A stretch of DNA of 64,000 nt from Globodera rostochiensis. Its lineage: Eukaryota; Nematoda; Chromadorea; Rhabditida; Heteroderidae. The notes under the pieces were generated by a model. The model had not been told where the DNA came from. It saw nothing but the letters and a program-made list of their open reading frames with translations, and searched no databases. The stretch spans positions 62,001 through 126,000 of the forward strand of contig JAEVLN010000013.1 of assembly GCA_018350325.1 (NCBI GenBank), written 5' to 3'. Shown here piece by piece: positions 1-14,090 of this stretch. A program made the position numbers and the translations under genes. Position 1 is the first letter of the stretch; every line of letters begins with the position of its first letter.

Positions 1-1157
1 AAACATGAAATAATATCTTATATATATAAAAAAATTACAAAAGTCTTAAAAAAACTTCTGAATATAAAATATTTGATAAATTTCAAACAAAGAAAAACAT
101 TTCACTGGTTAACATTTGACCTGGATCTCAATTTAGATAGCAGCATGGATTGCGGAGACCCAACCAGGGAGAGCGCGTCAAAAAAATATAAGTAAAACAC
201 TTTTTTCGATGACAACGAAAAAGGGTACAATAAATTTAATTTCAACAAAAGCATTATAGTATAGTTTTATTTGATAATGCTTCATAAATATGTAACCAAA
301 GAGAATGCCGATAGACTCAAATTAGAAACTAAAAATAAACAATCTTTACCCATAACGACATTCAATATCAAATTCACAAAGTTAAAATGGAATTATCACA
401 AATTAAGGAACAAATGGAAAAATGGCATTTATAAGCATTAATCGTTTTAAATTCAAATCACAAAAAATAAATATATATTTAATTTGAAATCCAGAAATTC
501 AAATTTGTGTGGCCATTCAAACAAAAATTGTTTGTTGACCAACAGCGGGATCAGTTTTGGAGTGATGCGATCAAGTGAAAATTAAAAAAAAATTCACAAT
601 AAAAATCGAAAAAATAATCAGTTTCTTAATTTCAAAGGTTAAACAAACAGAATTGTTAGGGCTGTGCTACTCTAGTTTTTGGTTATTATTTCTGCGCTAC
701 TTTTTTTTTTGTTTATTTAATTAATTAATTTTATCGGCAAAAACACAATGGCAGATATGTATATCAACAACCACTTTAGATAAATTATTAATTTTTATTT
801 TATATTGACGAATTTGTAATCAGTGAATTAAAAAGACGCTAAAAATTTTTATTTAATATATTGTAATTAGAATTAACAGCTACCGGTTTGGATTTCGTAA
901 ATTATTTTTTGTCTCCGCGCGCAAATTTATTAACATTTAAAAAAATTTAATTTGTTTGCACAAAAACGATAAACTTGTGACCCATAGTAAATTATCTGAT
1001 TGAAAACATAAATAAAAAAAGATTCCAAAATTAAAATAAATTATCAAATACTTCATAACAAAAAATCAAATAAATAGATAAAATTAAAAATTTAATTTCT
1101 AACCAATATTGTTGTTATATATTCTATTTTTAACATAATTTGAACTTTAGTTGAGAC
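1..1157. other. AT-rich sequence, no gene seen
   Basis: AT-rich sequence with short homopolymers. A GC-richer islet at about 120-180 has short open frames on both strands but no clear splice context. I see no RNA gene or mobile element here. Confidence 0.6.
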
Positions 1158-1418
1158 ATAAGTTGGAAAGGTATTTATTAAATTTATAATCGATTGCAGC
1201 CATTCTTTCCATCCCCCGCTCGCTGCAGCAATTCAAATGGCTGCTTTTTTCTGCCAGCCGGGGATGGGCGTTCATTTTCCCATCGCCGGAGGGGGGGGGG
1301 GGGGAGTGGACAATAATATTGATTTAAAGATACTTCCAAACTTAAAAAATATCCACGGCCAAGGTTTGATGGGTTATAAATTGGCTTAAACCGATAGGTG
1401 CCCTTTTTTGAACTAGGT
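1158..1418 (+). repeat. Dispersed repeat R1, copy a, with 14-base G tract
   Basis: This segment of about 260 bases recurs in inverted orientation at 46,983-47,237 with only scattered differences. Its GC-rich core (1,195-1,310) ends in a run of 14 G; the partner has 11 C at that place. Similarity stops abruptly on both sides, as expected of a dispersed mobile repeat rather than a segmental duplication. I see no terminal inverted repeats, target-site duplication or coding capacity. The family is unknown. Confidence 0.85.
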
Positions 1419-2750
1419 CTTAGAATTTTAGGTAAATTATATTCTTAGATTAAGAAAATAATAGTAAATCGATTGTTTATTTTTTGAACTTTTAATATTA
1501 TATTAAATTTTTTTATTATATTTTGTTTATTTTTGCAAATTCTTCATATTAGAAGATCCAATTGATTTAGCGTTATTTATGTATTCAGTTTAAGAATATA
1601 ATACAATAGCGGAAAGAAATTTGAAACAACCGATCGAATTTATCAAATCGATTTCTTATTTATTATTGCAATATTATCATGACTAAATTTTCAAACACAC
1701 AACATTTTTGTTTTATTTAAGCGTTCACTTTTTCTAATTATTAGTTTTTGTTTAGTTAAACGATGCTAATTTAATATAATAAGTTTTGTTATATATCTTT
1801 TGATTACAAATGATAAGAATTCTTTGCTCTGAATTTATTCCTAATTAAATAATAGCAAAATTAGTCAAGGATTTTGTTAGTATTGTGTATTCTTTAAATA
1901 ATAAAAATGATTTTTATAGACAAAATAATTTTATAGTATTGTCTTTTTAACATTAATTCTTTGATTAATCTTAACTGTTTTTCTTAGCTCGTTATCCTTC
2001 AGTGTTCTCGAAATTTTTGTTGTAATTCTTCTGATTTTTTAAAATTAAATAACATGATTCGACAGTTAATTTTGGTTTAATTTTAGGCTTGTGTGCGAAA
2101 TTTTTGCTTCACTTTACTTTTTATGAATTTAATCGTTTTTTGGTTTTTAACATTTTTTAAAATAAAAATTCATTTTATGAAAGCACTAATCCTTTCTTTA
2201 TATGGCAACGAAAACCAGCCAATCCTGAACTTACTTTATGATGAAAATTTAGAAAAATTCTATTACCTAAAAATTAAAAAAAGCATATTGTATTTAAAAA
2301 AGTAAAAATTGAATATATAAAATAAAATGTAGATTGTAAAAGAATAATCTTTTATTGAAATATAAAATGAGATTGCAAACCAAATTATTTAACTTTAATA
2401 TGAATTAATATATTACTATAATTGTTAGTAAAATAAATGAATAGGCGTAAATACCAAATATACTATTCCTAAATTGTTAAGATTTTTTATAACATAAAAA
2501 TGATTACGTCCTTACTAAAATATTTTTAATTTATATACTTTTGTCGTTTAAAAAATAATTAAAGAATAGCTACAAAACTATTTTAAATAAATATTAAAGA
2601 TTAATAAATTCATTTTAATCATAAAGCTCAAATGTATTGTGAATTGTTATTATGAAATTCAATGTTTTAAAGCTAGCAGTAATGAAATCAATATGTGAAA
2701 TAATATTCTAAAGTATTATATGTAATTTAGGTTGTTAAATTTTTCTATCT

Positions 2751-2850
2751 ATACGAGAGTAGGTCAAAAATATTAAAAGCAAAAAAAAGATGAAAATGTA
2801 ACAAAATTACGACAAATTAAAACCTCATTATTACTTACAGTTAATTCAGA
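2751..2850 (+). repeat. Dispersed repeat R3, copy a
   Basis: The stretch starting atacgagagtagg recurs in direct orientation from 14,091. The right copy has about 60 extra bases in the middle. A second matching block follows at about 2,942-2,971 versus 14,326-14,353. This is an old, diverged dispersed element with no coding sequence seen. Confidence 0.7.
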
Positions 2851-3744
2851 TAAAATTACAAATAGAAAAAAAAATTATAAAATAAGCTTCTATTATTATA
2901 ATGAAAAGTTATTTTAATAAAAAAAGAATATACTCAGCTAAATCTTATAAAATCCTACAACATAATTGCTTATATATTTGAAATAATTATTTTCAATAAA
3001 TTAAAAATTACAAAGTAAAAAATGGTATAAAAATAAATTATTTTTTTAATTGAATTTATAATAAAGCTTTGACTTTTTAACCCAGTATATATTTGTAGTT
3101 CAATTTTAAATTTAATTAAACAATTTTTTTATAAATCTGCTATATTAATAAGCTAAAAAATATGTGAAATAAAAAAAGTTCTTCATTACTAAATAATAAT
3201 TTAAATTAAAAAACAATGCCAAACAATTTAAAATAAAGTATAAACGACTGATCAAAAATAAATGATCAAAACAAAAATGCAACTCCAACCCAAACTGAGA
3301 TTTGACATTATGATAACAAAAAAATTAAGCCGGATAATAATAAAATAAATAATCTCCTAACTGATAATGAGAACAAATAGAAATTACCATTCCCAAACAA
3401 TGCTTATAAATATTGATAAAAATCATTTAGCCAGTTAATATCGATCGCACAAATGTAATCTCATAATTAAAATGAAAAGTACCGGACGAAAAATCAATTA
3501 AAATTTCAAAAAATATATATAAATATGAATGATCTGCGAGCCCTAGAATAAATTCAAAACCAATTTAATAATTAAGTAAATAGAAACATCGGGGTCGCAG
3601 TGTGATTTTCATTTCTCAGGTTCATGGCTCCTTTCGCGTCGCCTTCAGCTAATATTTAAAAAATATAAATTCAAAATATATTATGAATTGAAATAATATG
3701 ACGACATAATTTGTCTTTCTCAGGCAATTATAAAAGAATTGGAT

Positions 3745-3813
3745 GCAACTACGTTTAAGGTCACAAGACTAAAAAAGGACTAATATTTTATGCTAAGATA
3801 GGCCAAAGCTATT
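3745..3813 (+). repeat. Dispersed repeat R2, copy a
   Basis: About 70 bases recur inverted at 44,122-44,196 with about 85 percent identity by eye. The best-conserved part contains the words ggactaatattttatgctaa and gataggccaaagctat. Family unknown. Confidence 0.75.
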
Positions 3814-4732
3814 GTTTTATATTGCAATTGTTCCGGCAACAATTCAACTTTACTAAAATAGATAAAGCCAAATTTAGAATTAATATTTTTTATTAAACCC
3901 GTTATAACTGTTATCTCCTTTAAATAATTAATTTAAAATTAATACAACCTCCAATTTAAATCAAATTTACTCAACGCAAAGCAATAATCTCATATAAATT
4001 TGGAAACCATGCACAACTTACAATCAAATTTGACCAAATGTAAATTTTCTGAAAAAAAGTTTGCATTTCTTTCATCGCAACCAACCTACGGTGGAGAAAA
4101 GCACGAATCAGGAAAGGATTAAATTTAAAAACTATTCATATAAACTGCTAAACTAGTTATATTGAAAACTCTATTTAAAAAATTTACAATCGTGAAAAAA
4201 GCATACAAAAAATTATATTTAGTAATTTTATTAACATTAATTAAAGAAAACTTATATTATTCAAATTATATTATTAAAAAGTAGTTGACCAGCCGACAAA
4301 TTTAAACAGAGATGAGATTCAGTTGGATGCCAGTTTAATCTGAGGAGACCAAGGTTTAGAAAATGAACTAAATTATGTAAATTTATTGCTATGGACTATT
4401 ATAATTATAACGCCTATTGAATTTATTGCTTAGTAAAATATTTTTATAGTAATTTTAATTAATTTATTTTTTAATTTATATATATTTATCAAGTTGAAGG
4501 TTTTGCTTCCTTTAGCTTGATGTTAATTTGTTCTTCTTGTGATTATTTTATTATACTTCTGTTTCTTCTATTTCAGATTTCCAATGGGGTTTTAAGTGTT
4601 TAAACTGGAATCTTTTTTTATATAGTGAATTTTGTAAATAAATATACGCCTGTGATGGTCGGAACACTTTTGTCGTAAATTGATTCGTAAAACCGTAATT
4701 TCGCTTTGATTTAAATTACATTTTTGTATGAT

Positions 4733-4870
4733 TTAGGTGGCGTTCTTTGATTGTCGATTCACATCAAAAATGCCATAGCTTCGGTAATATACTTTATGCC
4801 CGTTTATTATTGACACCTTGTCACTCGATTTATTAATGTCTGGATTTTGTAGAAAGTCGGAACCATTATT
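4733..4870 (-). other. Coding-like islet, 45 open codons, function unknown
   Basis: On the minus strand a frame of 45 codons runs between two TAA triplets. It encodes a hydrophilic peptide containing SDFLQNPDINKSSDK and YYRSYGIFDVNRQ, with no methionine start. An AG acceptor-like site (TTTATCTTTAG) lies just upstream, but an in-frame TAA falls between it and the frame. The stretch is GC-richer than its surroundings. A second minus frame overlaps part of it. It could be a small exon, a decayed transposon piece or chance. I recognise no family. Confidence 0.2.
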
Positions 4871-4917
4871 TTAGTTCCTAAAGATAAAAACTAATATTTT
4901 AGATTTCTGCATGATGG

Positions 4918-5085
4918 TTATATATTAATAGTTTTAAATTCAAAATTAATATGACTTATTACCAAATTGCTTTTACCCGGTTGCCTCTTGCGAAGCTTTC
5001 CACGAATAAAATTATTTTTTTGCTTAGTGGATCGACGAGACAAGAAATTGTATGGACTTACTTTTTCGTCCAAATATAAATAAAT
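4918..5085 (-). other. Coding-like stretch, 55 open codons, function unknown
   Basis: A minus-strand frame of 55 codons between stops, with a basic middle (RGKLRKRQPGK) and no ATG. Its eighth codon is followed by GTAAGT in a good donor context (AAAA|GTAAGT), so only part may be exon. It lies in the same T-rich block as the frame at 4,733-4,870, but in a different reading frame. Chance frames of this length are expected in the window, so support is weak. Confidence 0.15.
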
Positions 5086-8000
5086 TTAAATTCTCTTCTT
5101 ATTGTGTCAAATAATTTATCAGCATTAATTTTATTCCTCAGTAGGTTAATATTTTAAAATTTAATATGAATTTTATCTCATTTAATTTATTTTGCTTTCG
5201 TTTAAGCACTTTTTTAAAAATTTATATTTGATTGATATACAATATTTGTAGGCATATTTGCTTTTAATATTTACACTGAGCACATTACGCTACTAATTCT
5301 TTATAAAAATATTAGCTTTAAGATATTTATTCCTTTTTAAATCCTAAATATCTGCTAAATTTTGTCTGATGATCACTTTCTTTTACTTATCCTTATGATA
5401 TTTTATAAAGATAGTTTTAATATTGTGAAATTTTAATTTGTATTCTTTGTAACATTTTCTTGTGAGGACACGGAATGGCTGAGAAGTTCTGCTTAACGCC
5501 GCTTTTATGGTTTTTTAAATATTAAATATTACTTTATATATGAAAAAATTCAAAATGTGTGCCTCATCGTTAAATATGTATTTATTTAAGGAAAGTTGAT
5601 TAATGAAATTGCTGTGCTGAACACATTGTTTATTGAAAAAATTCAATACGAATTGTCAGAAAGAAGGGGGAAACAGGCTTTTAAAAATTGCTTTGGCTTT
5701 ATATTTGCTGGTATTTGAATTTTTTTCGTTTTATCATCATCTTTCTTAAAGGTTTATAATTATAACCATAAATTAATATAAGTTTTTTTATTTTTACTAT
5801 CAAATATATTTGATTTTGATTTTTAATAATGTTGCTTTAAAAAATCTTAAATTTTTACTAGTATTTTTTAAGCAAGTGAATACCTAGTTTACCCTCTTTT
5901 CTGATTAAAATTTTTTATGAAGTTAAATAATTGGATAAATAATAGTTTGGTGTGGTAAACGCAAAGTTATTCTTTTTAATTATTTTTCTTTTATGATATG
6001 TTTAATGTCATAGTTATTTATAAAAATTTTATTATTTATGATTGTTGGTTTAAATTTTCTTTTTAACGTATAATAGCTAAATTCTCAAATAAATATAAAA
6101 GCATTTTATTTAAAATAAAAATAAAATTAACATGAATATATCTCTGAGCAACATGAAACCATTTTACTCGAACAAGCGCCATGATACCACTAAAAACAGC
6201 ATAAAAAAGTGACATATTCACCTATATAAAATTGGCAATTTAACTCTTAAAATTTTGAATTTATTAAGAAAAAACTAAAAATCAAATAAAATAAACATAC
6301 AAAACAAAAGATTAAACATATTTGTATTAAATTATTTTATTATAGTGATTGTGTAAATATAATGTTTAATAGCTGTAATCTCTTTTTAAACAAAAGTTTT
6401 AAATAAAGTATTAAATGGATACAACTTATAAACAAATTAAGGCAATCCGAATAAGGAAAGTTGTTTACAGTGAACATAAAATATTTAACATTTTAAGCCG
6501 AGAAAAAAAAAGCGATTCAATCCCCATAGGAAATATCACATTCAATCAAAACGAGGACTTCGCTTTTTTTGCCAATGCACTCAAATATAAAAAACGGCAA
6601 AAAATACAATATATGAAATCAAAATTACATTGCAAAGGGTTTTTAGTGTAATTTCATACTTAACTCATCGAAAGCTTCATAATCACTCTTACCAAGTATG
6701 TTAAGCGTGTGCCAAAATTTAAATCGAAAATTTAAAAAAACACATAACCGATTACTCACATCGCAAAGCCATTGCCCAAATCTGAACTTTTCTTTTAGTC
6801 AAATTATTTAATTCATACATGAATTAATATTTGTTTGAGATTATGTTTATATTATATTAAAAATATATATGACTGTTGAAAAAGTCATCTTATCAATTGT
6901 TTATTGTAAAGTTAATGATTTATATTAAAACAAAATAATAAAACACTCTTTCTGCAGGATGTTGCTTTTGAAAAACATAATGTTAAGAAACTAAACAAAG
7001 AAATAATTGGATTGCATTAGAAAAATTTTGATTTTTAAGTCATTGTTGATACAATATATTAAAAACAAATTCTATTTTTTTTTGTCTCATTTATTTATTT
7101 TTTAAATATTAAAACCGTTAATTAATCTTTATTGCTTATCATGTTATATTTGAATGCTAAATTTTGAATTAATATTATTTTATTTCTTTAATAATATATT
7201 TACGTTAATAATTATGTAATTTATTTTTTGAGCTAATTCTATAAACGGTTATTTCATTTACATTTTAGATATTTATGTTTGAGTGATTAAATGCGCTGAA
7301 ACGCTTTAAACGGAAGGAACTTCACAGTAAATGATACGCAATTATTCTTTAAAAAATTATAAACTATTTCTGATTTCAACGCTTACAATTTGAGCCGAAC
7401 CGGTTTATTTTTGCCGCTTTTATATAGATTAAATCTAGTGATGAAATACATTATTTTTAATTATATTATTAACATATGGTGTTACAGCCGGAGATATGGT
7501 CTACTTTTACCAACCATTGCTTCATTATTCTTTATTATATCAACAGGAAAAAGTATGCTACCTATAGACTTAATCTTATATTAACTACGAGATCAATTTA
7601 TGTAATTGAATTTTAAATATAAACTTATACCAAAATAGGAAAATTTAAATTTAAAAAATTTAGAAAAATGCCAGAGTGATAAATATATTTTCTTCAAATA
7701 TATAAAATTCTGGAAAATCCTATTCCTAATTGAAAATGAAAATAATTTCCACTTATAAAATATCATAAAGATTATTGAGGGGTTTTAATGAGCATTTTTG
7801 TTGTATACTTTATATTTAATTAAATACAAACGCAAAATTAAATCCATAGCTCAGAGCTGAAGAGAAAACTCCAAAAACTAGAAAAGCCTCACAACATGGT
7901 TTTATAATTAAATGCCTTAGCGACCATGAATTGGTGGAAAACATAATTAATTTTCTCTATTTATTTTAATTATTTCAAAGACATAAACCATCACTTGCTC

Positions 8001-8890
8001 GCGATCGCACTGTCGTTGAAAGTGCAGGTGGAAAAATTTTTGAATTGATTTTTTGTTATCCAATAAGATTCAAATTCATTTTAGTATCATCTTGAAATTG
8101 ACCGCTAAGAAATACGAAAATTTAAAATATCGATAAAAATTTATTGTCCGAATTGGAGTTGCGAATTTTGCGCTCATAAGTAATTAGTTTAATGACTTTT
8201 AATTAATTTTGGTTAATGAGATTAAATACTTGATTAATAAATTAAAAAAATTAAACTAGTATAATTTTTTAGCTGCGCTTCGTTGGCCTATTGGAATTAA
8301 CGGCTTTTAAAATTTAACTTTATAAATTGACAGAAGATTTGAAAAAAGAGTTGCTTCCCAAAAAAATGTTAATATAATTTGAAATTTGGTTATTAATTTA
8401 TAAGAGTCTTGTTTTCAGCCTCTGCCTCATAATTTGTTTCAGTATTATGGGTTTTGCTAGAAATAAATTTATTTTAATAGGAACTTGTCTGGGAATCGAA
8501 AATTGAGTTCTGTCGTTGATTTGTAAAGTGCATCGTTATCGTAGCGTGCTCCTTCTTCAATAAATAATTTCTAAGATTTTCATAAAATGTGAAGTTACTT
8601 AAGGTTACTTTTTATATTAAGTGATGAATAACAGTTTTTATTAATTATAAAGAATCTTTTAAGTATAATTCATCAGCTTGTTATTTTTTGAATATTACTT
8701 TTTTTATTACTCACATTTGTATAAGTAAATTACATTGTGTGAAATAAATTGGTAGTCATTACATATAAGCAATGTTTTATCAATTGATTTACAAGTTTTT
8801 TTGGTTAAATTATATATTTTTTTTGTAAAAATAATATATTAATATAAATTTTAATTTCTAAACATACACATAATTTTTTATATCTTATGT
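5086..8890. other. AT-rich sequence, no gene recognised
   Basis: Alternating T-rich and A-rich + strand blocks, with switches near 6.06, 7.0, 7.6 and 8.0 kb. GC-richer words occur near 5,460-5,510 and 7,980-8,030. The only ATG-started frame of any length is 6,415-6,651 (listed). No repeats shared with the rest of the window were found. Confidence 0.5.
6415..6651 (+). CDS. Possible small ORF, 78 codons, unknown
   Basis: A continuous frame from ATG to TAA in an A-rich block. It is preceded by an A-rich context (TAAATGG) and encodes a lysine- and isoleucine-rich basic peptide, beginning MDTTYKQIKAIRIRKVV. It has no membrane segment, signal peptide or recognisable motif. Its base composition equals that of the flanking DNA, and a frame of this length is expected by chance here. 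It is recorded only because it starts with ATG and has mixed amino-acid content. I do not recognise a function. Confidence 0.12.
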   Translation: MDTTYKQIKAIRIRKVVYSEHKIFNILSREKKSDSIPIGNITFNQNEDFAFFANALKYKKRQKIQYMKSKLHCKGFLV

Positions 8891-9062
8891 CGTTCAACAA
8901 GGGCATTCAAATTCAATCTAGGCATAAAGTGGCCGAATTAGTTTATCCAAAAAGTGCGATGGTCCTCAAGAGCCCTTTTAATCCGCCGTTTTTCAATCAA
9001 TTATTTGGCCAGCCTATATTGTCAAATCAGGACTTATCATGTTGTATTTAAATGTAAATATT
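8891..9062 (-). other. GC-richer islet, minus frame crossing two TAA
   Basis: About 170 bases are distinctly less AT-rich than their surroundings. One minus-strand frame keeps a protein-like composition (EKRRIKRALEDHRTFWIN, then FGHFMPRLNLNALVERHKI) across the islet but crosses in-frame TAA triplets. This fits a decayed coding sequence or a chance effect of the A-rich strand. No family recognised. Confidence 0.15.
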
Positions 9063-11566
9063 CTATTATTTTATTTTGGTTTTAGGTATTGGACAATTTT
9101 TTTCAGATTCGCCTTATCGTATCGTCATTTGTCTATCTGATCATCAGATTCAGAGGTTTGATCTTTTTTATTAATGATTTTAATTAATTTAGAAGTTATT
9201 CTTTCGATTTAATTATTTAATGCAGTATTTGAAAATTCTGTTTATTTAAACATAGATTTTAGGCAATTATTATTTTTTAAATATATTTTTATTTAACCCT
9301 GCATTCAAAGATTTTTTTTAAAATTTTGATGTCATAAACAATCATTGCACGTTTTCTACATACCAAGACATTTGTATTTAAAGATTTAAATTTTAGAAAT
9401 TTATTTTTATTTCTGGGATTTAAAATAGTTGCCAAATATAAGTTAATCGGGAATTATTTTCAGTAAATAAAGAAACTTTTTTAATATGACCTGAATTTTT
9501 TGAAATTCGAATTTTTTTTTCTGATTCTAAACTGTTGCTTAGAAAAAATAAAATTTGTTTTGCGAATCAATGGATTTTTGCGTACCAAACAGCAAATATT
9601 GTTACACTTACAAATTAGGACATTTTTAAGCGAAAATCAATATGTAATAAAAAAAATACTTGCAAATAATTTTTCCATCTGTTACTCAAAATTTAACCGA
9701 AAATCTTTAAAAAATTCCTAAAGTTTTGGGGAAAATCTATTCCCAACTCCACAATATGCAAAAAATTTAATTGTTTGATACTTCTCACGAGCTTAATTCA
9801 AGTACGGGAAAAAAACTGCACCGCAACATTACAATCGCAGCGTTGATAATGTTTCAGTTTCTTGCAACACGCAATTTTCACACTTTCCCATATGCGAATA
9901 CAAATGTAAATACAATAATTAAAATAAATATATCTAAGCGATTATTCATTGCAACTGGAAGCAAATAATTATTAAATCATAATAATCAACAAAACAAATT
10001 CAATCGCTTCACTAATCTCAGAATGTATAAAACCTGTGCAAACAAAAATAACATAATTAAAATCAAAAAATGTAAATTAGGTTCAATAAATAAAATAAAT
10101 AGTTGTTAAGCTAAAGGCGCGCAGCCATAAAAGCTAAAGCATTTTTAAGCTTGACATAAAAATTAAAGGATGTAATTTATAAATTGATTTGTTAAAAAAA
10201 GTTTATAGATTTAATCTCCAATAAATAGATCAAGGAAAGCTTATAAAAAGACAAACAAAATTTTTATTTGAAATTTATTTTGGAACAGCGGTCAAAGAAA
10301 TATTGCAGAAACTTTTCGCTTTCAGCGTTTGCCGCATCAAAATAAAACGTTAAAATATAAAATAATATTTATCTACCTACATTAATTTCAAATTTTGAAA
10401 ATAATTATGTTATTTAAATAAGCAGTTAAAAACAACAAACATTTAAATCAGAAAAAGAATATAATGAAAGCATGATTTTAACCATAATTTTGTTATAAAT
10501 GTATTGAAACAAATTTAAACGGCATAGTAATTTTTTGAAACATAAAGGAATCCAGTAATTTTATTTTAATTAACAGAATCCAACGCATAAAAATATATAT
10601 AATTATCTAACATTTATAGATCAAAGAAAATGCTAAAAATATAATATTAAACAATTTTGTCAACCAGTTACAACTAAAATTAATTCTACATTATTTGATT
10701 TTATATATATAATTTATGAAACGAAAAAATGCTTAGTAACTCAGCAAAAATATTCGTATTTGTAAATTATTTGTGTAACCTTGGCTTTTCTTCGAAAAAA
10801 AAATTCACTGACAATGGGGAAAGGACAAACTTTTTTAAATTATACATTTAAAAAAGATCAACGACAAACCCCCATTTATATTAAAAATAATATGCATTTG
10901 TAGATATAATATTCTAAATCGTGTTTTTATCTTGAAAATAATTATAGAATGATAATGTATTTGTAAATTATTACGAGTGAATATTACTTTTAGCCATACG
11001 TGTTCGAAGCCTTGGGTACTAACAAGCCTAGGCGAAGCTTCTTTTAGGCAACTTCCTTTTTGAAGACGGATTTTTTATATTTATTGTTGGTAATAAATAT
11101 TTTACTTTATTTTTTTATTGTTAATCTCTTTGTAGTATATTTTATTGACGATTATGTTTCGCTGATTCCTGCTTTTGCTCATGCAGAACTTTTGCGTGAA
11201 GATTCAAAATGGTCTTAAGAAATTTACTAACTTTTTCTAAACTCGAGGCAACTCTGCTTTAGACCAGTTAACGTCGGCGACTTTGTTAGCACGTGGTTGC
11301 TCTCATGGTATTCTGCCAATTTGTCGACCGGAACTTACAAATTTTTTAAATTCTTTTATTATGCTTTCTTTATATTAATATATAAGGCCCTCTTTAACCA
11401 AATATTAAAATGATTATACCGGAGATAGTGTTTTGATTTGTAAACAGTTATCATGTATTAATATTAAGTATATTGTTTATAAATAAAACAATAATATTTG
11501 GACCAAAATGTTAATGAAATATTTTCAAATGTTTGATTGTTAATTTGTGTAATTTTTATCAATATT
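9063..11566. other. AT-rich sequence, no gene seen
   Basis: T-rich to about 9.56 kb, A-rich to about 10.98 kb, then T-rich. GC-richer patches lie at 10,990-11,060 and 11,240-11,330. Frames at 9,500-9,721 and 9,771-9,968 start from alternative codons, have the flanking composition and are not called. Confidence 0.5.
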
Positions 11567-11713
11567 TCAAATGAATGTCATTGAATTTTTTTTGTTCTTT
11601 ACATTCTGATCAAGCACTTTCCTGTTGATCCTGACCATCTGAAGAGCGTCATCGCACATCCTTGTGAAACATTTTTGGCAGCAGCCCGTCTTCGAGGTGC
11701 TTATTAAATGTGA
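11567..11713 (-). other. Coding-like islet with GC-biased third positions
   Basis: A minus-strand frame of 48 codons between TAA and TGA. Its middle, encoding GCCQKCFTRMCDDALQMVRI and RKVLDQN, lies in a patch that is far richer in G+C than the flanks. About two thirds of the codons in this patch end in G or C, more than in the competing frames. Three cysteines cluster near the start. There is no ATG start and no clean splice pair, and the + strand is also open here for about 30 codons. A small exon or transposase scrap is possible. Family unknown. Confidence 0.25.
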
Positions 11714-12236
11714 TTAATATATTCCCAAAAAAAGAAATAATTTAATTAATTTATGATACAATTTTTGCAAACAAATTAAGATAATAGAATAAATTCTTTC
11801 AAAAATATTATTAAAATTTTTTTTAATAAAAACTTATAAATAAACCATACTGGCATCATGACTCGAATCTGCTTACAATACATTTAACAAGTAATTCAAA
11901 ATTAATATTTTGTGAAAAATAACAAACAATTTAACAAAAACTTTATAATTTACTCTACACACATTTACATGATACCAATTAAAAAAACACATTGTGCCGC
12001 AAAATTCAAACAATTTAGTAACAAAAAAAACCCCGTATAAATGTTTACACCGACAACTCGAGCCCGTTATCAATTCTCAGTTCCTTCATACTTATCATCA
12101 GCACCACACTCAGGCATCATCAAGACAGAAATTGTTAATTTGTATCTTACATTTTTCAAAATTGCAATTAAAAATTTAAAAAATTATTCTAAAAACATAA
12201 AATGATGAAAGTTTGATTGGTTTTTAAATAGGGTAG

Positions 12237-12515
12237 AAATTTTTTAGCAGGTATGCTGAAAAAAAGAACGGTCTCCACGACTTGGAGGTAAACCTGGTAA
12301 TAAAAAATGCTTTGCAAGAATTAAAATATTTAAATAAAACTAAAGGACAAACTCAAAAACATGCAAGAAAACTATTTTTATATCTAAATTTAAATTCGTT
12401 TGGCAATAAAATATTAAAACAAAATGCGCGGTTTCAGGCTACAGAGCAACTTATGAAGTTTACATTTAATTCAGAAATATATTTTAATATAAGATGCATA
12501 ACTAAAATAAACTGA
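12237..12515 (+). other. Open frame of 92 codons, possible exon, unknown
   Basis: A frame runs from a TAG at 12,234 to a TGA. It opens with an AG acceptor-like site (AATTTTTTAGCAG) and a GC-richer 50-base segment encoding RYAEKKNGLHDLEVNL. The rest is AT-rich and encodes a lysine- and asparagine-rich peptide without motifs. The first part could be an exon beginning at the acceptor. One or two frames of this length are expected by chance in this window. Confidence 0.15.
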
Positions 12516-14090
12516 AGCCCTTGCGACTGGTCGTGCCGTGAGTTTGTAATGAATGATAAAATTACCGAATTTTAATTTTTCTTTTAATTATCAAAATAAA
12601 CTAACAATTTAACAACAAAAAATAAAACAATATTAAAAATTTTAACAAATTTATGCCAGGCGAATATAAGGCTTCATTAAGTTGTCGGTTCTATTCAAAT
12701 AAAACTAATTAATAATTATGCATATAATAAATAAAGAAAAATTAAAACTTCGAAAGTAAAACGAAAATATTTAAAATTTATAAAAAAACTAAATTTATTC
12801 TCATTCCTTATAGAAATGTTTATCAGTGCATTAATGTAATTATAATTAACCCTATAACGCTAACCTTCAACAACAAATTCATTCGAGACGATGGCGAAAA
12901 TTCCTCAAGAAATATGATGGCATTCATGGGATTATTTCGATGATCTTGATAGCATATCCGCTTCAGGGAGAGGTGCATTGTACAAGGGATCAAGTCTTAT
13001 AAAAAGTTTTAAATAAGTATCATTTAAAGCATTTAACAAAAAATATATACAAAATCTTTTATTTAAAAAAAATTTAAACAATTTCGCATTTGGATTTTGT
13101 CGTATGAATTTATTTAGGCTTTTTAATGTTTAGCTTTTTAGTAGTTTATAATAAAAAAATATCATATAAAATCCTTTTTATTTATTTATTTATTTTTTGA
13201 ATTGTGACCTTTACTTTTGTAAGAACATAAATGTTAAAAATCAACAACAATCTTATAATCTGTTTTATGCTGGTCGACAACTTTTCGATATTTTGCAAAA
13301 ATAACTTTTCTTATGAATTTTGTCAAAATACGATTTGGTCTTCCGCGCGTGATGAGTACCTATGTTGTACCTGCTGCTCGTTGAGCCAGCCATCATTGCA
13401 CTGTGCGGATGTACTTAACTTCCAACCGAGCAAATAAAAGATATATAAGCTTTTAAATGATGATCCATTAAATTAGTAGTTACTATCTTTAAAAATGCTT
13501 TTATATATTTTTTGTAATTATAGTTTTAAGTATTTAAATAAATGGGTGTTTAAATTAAAAGTTTCTTTGATAATTTTTTCTAAAATTTCAAAATTAAACG
13601 TATATATTTAATATAAATTTTTTATTTAAATTCCTTTTGCACTGTAGCCAATATGCATGAAAAAGTTTTGGTTGTTTCTTTATAAACAATTATTTTGCGT
13701 GATTTTATTTATTTATTTGTTAATTTATAAATTTTATTTACATATTATTTATAAGTATTTTTTCATTAACATTTATCCTTTATATTTACCGCTTAAACCA
13801 AATGGCACGCGGACCAATTTTTTTTGCACATCCCATATTTCCCCTCAAAATTTCCCTTCAAAATATGTCTGGTCCAGTTACACGCGCCTGCAAAGACGGT
13901 TACACTGAAAGTGAAAATAATATCTTGAAATAGAAAAAGGATTTTTACTCATAAAATTTGTACAAGACAATTGCAATTAATATAAAGTTTTTTTACAATC
14001 GAAGAAAAAATGCAATAATGTAAAAACATGATTATAAATAAATTCTTCTTATTTATTTAAAATATTCTACTTTATTTAAATTCGAAAAAC

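Larger units (their letters stand above)
1419..4732. other. AT-rich sequence with repeat fragments, no gene seen
   Basis: T-rich on the + strand to about 2.2 kb, then A-rich to about 4.33 kb, where it turns T-rich again. It contains R3a and R2a (listed separately) and a GC islet near 3,590-3,650. A 70-codon frame at 2,093-2,305 lacks an ATG at its start and has the composition of the surrounding DNA, so I do not call it. Confidence 0.6.
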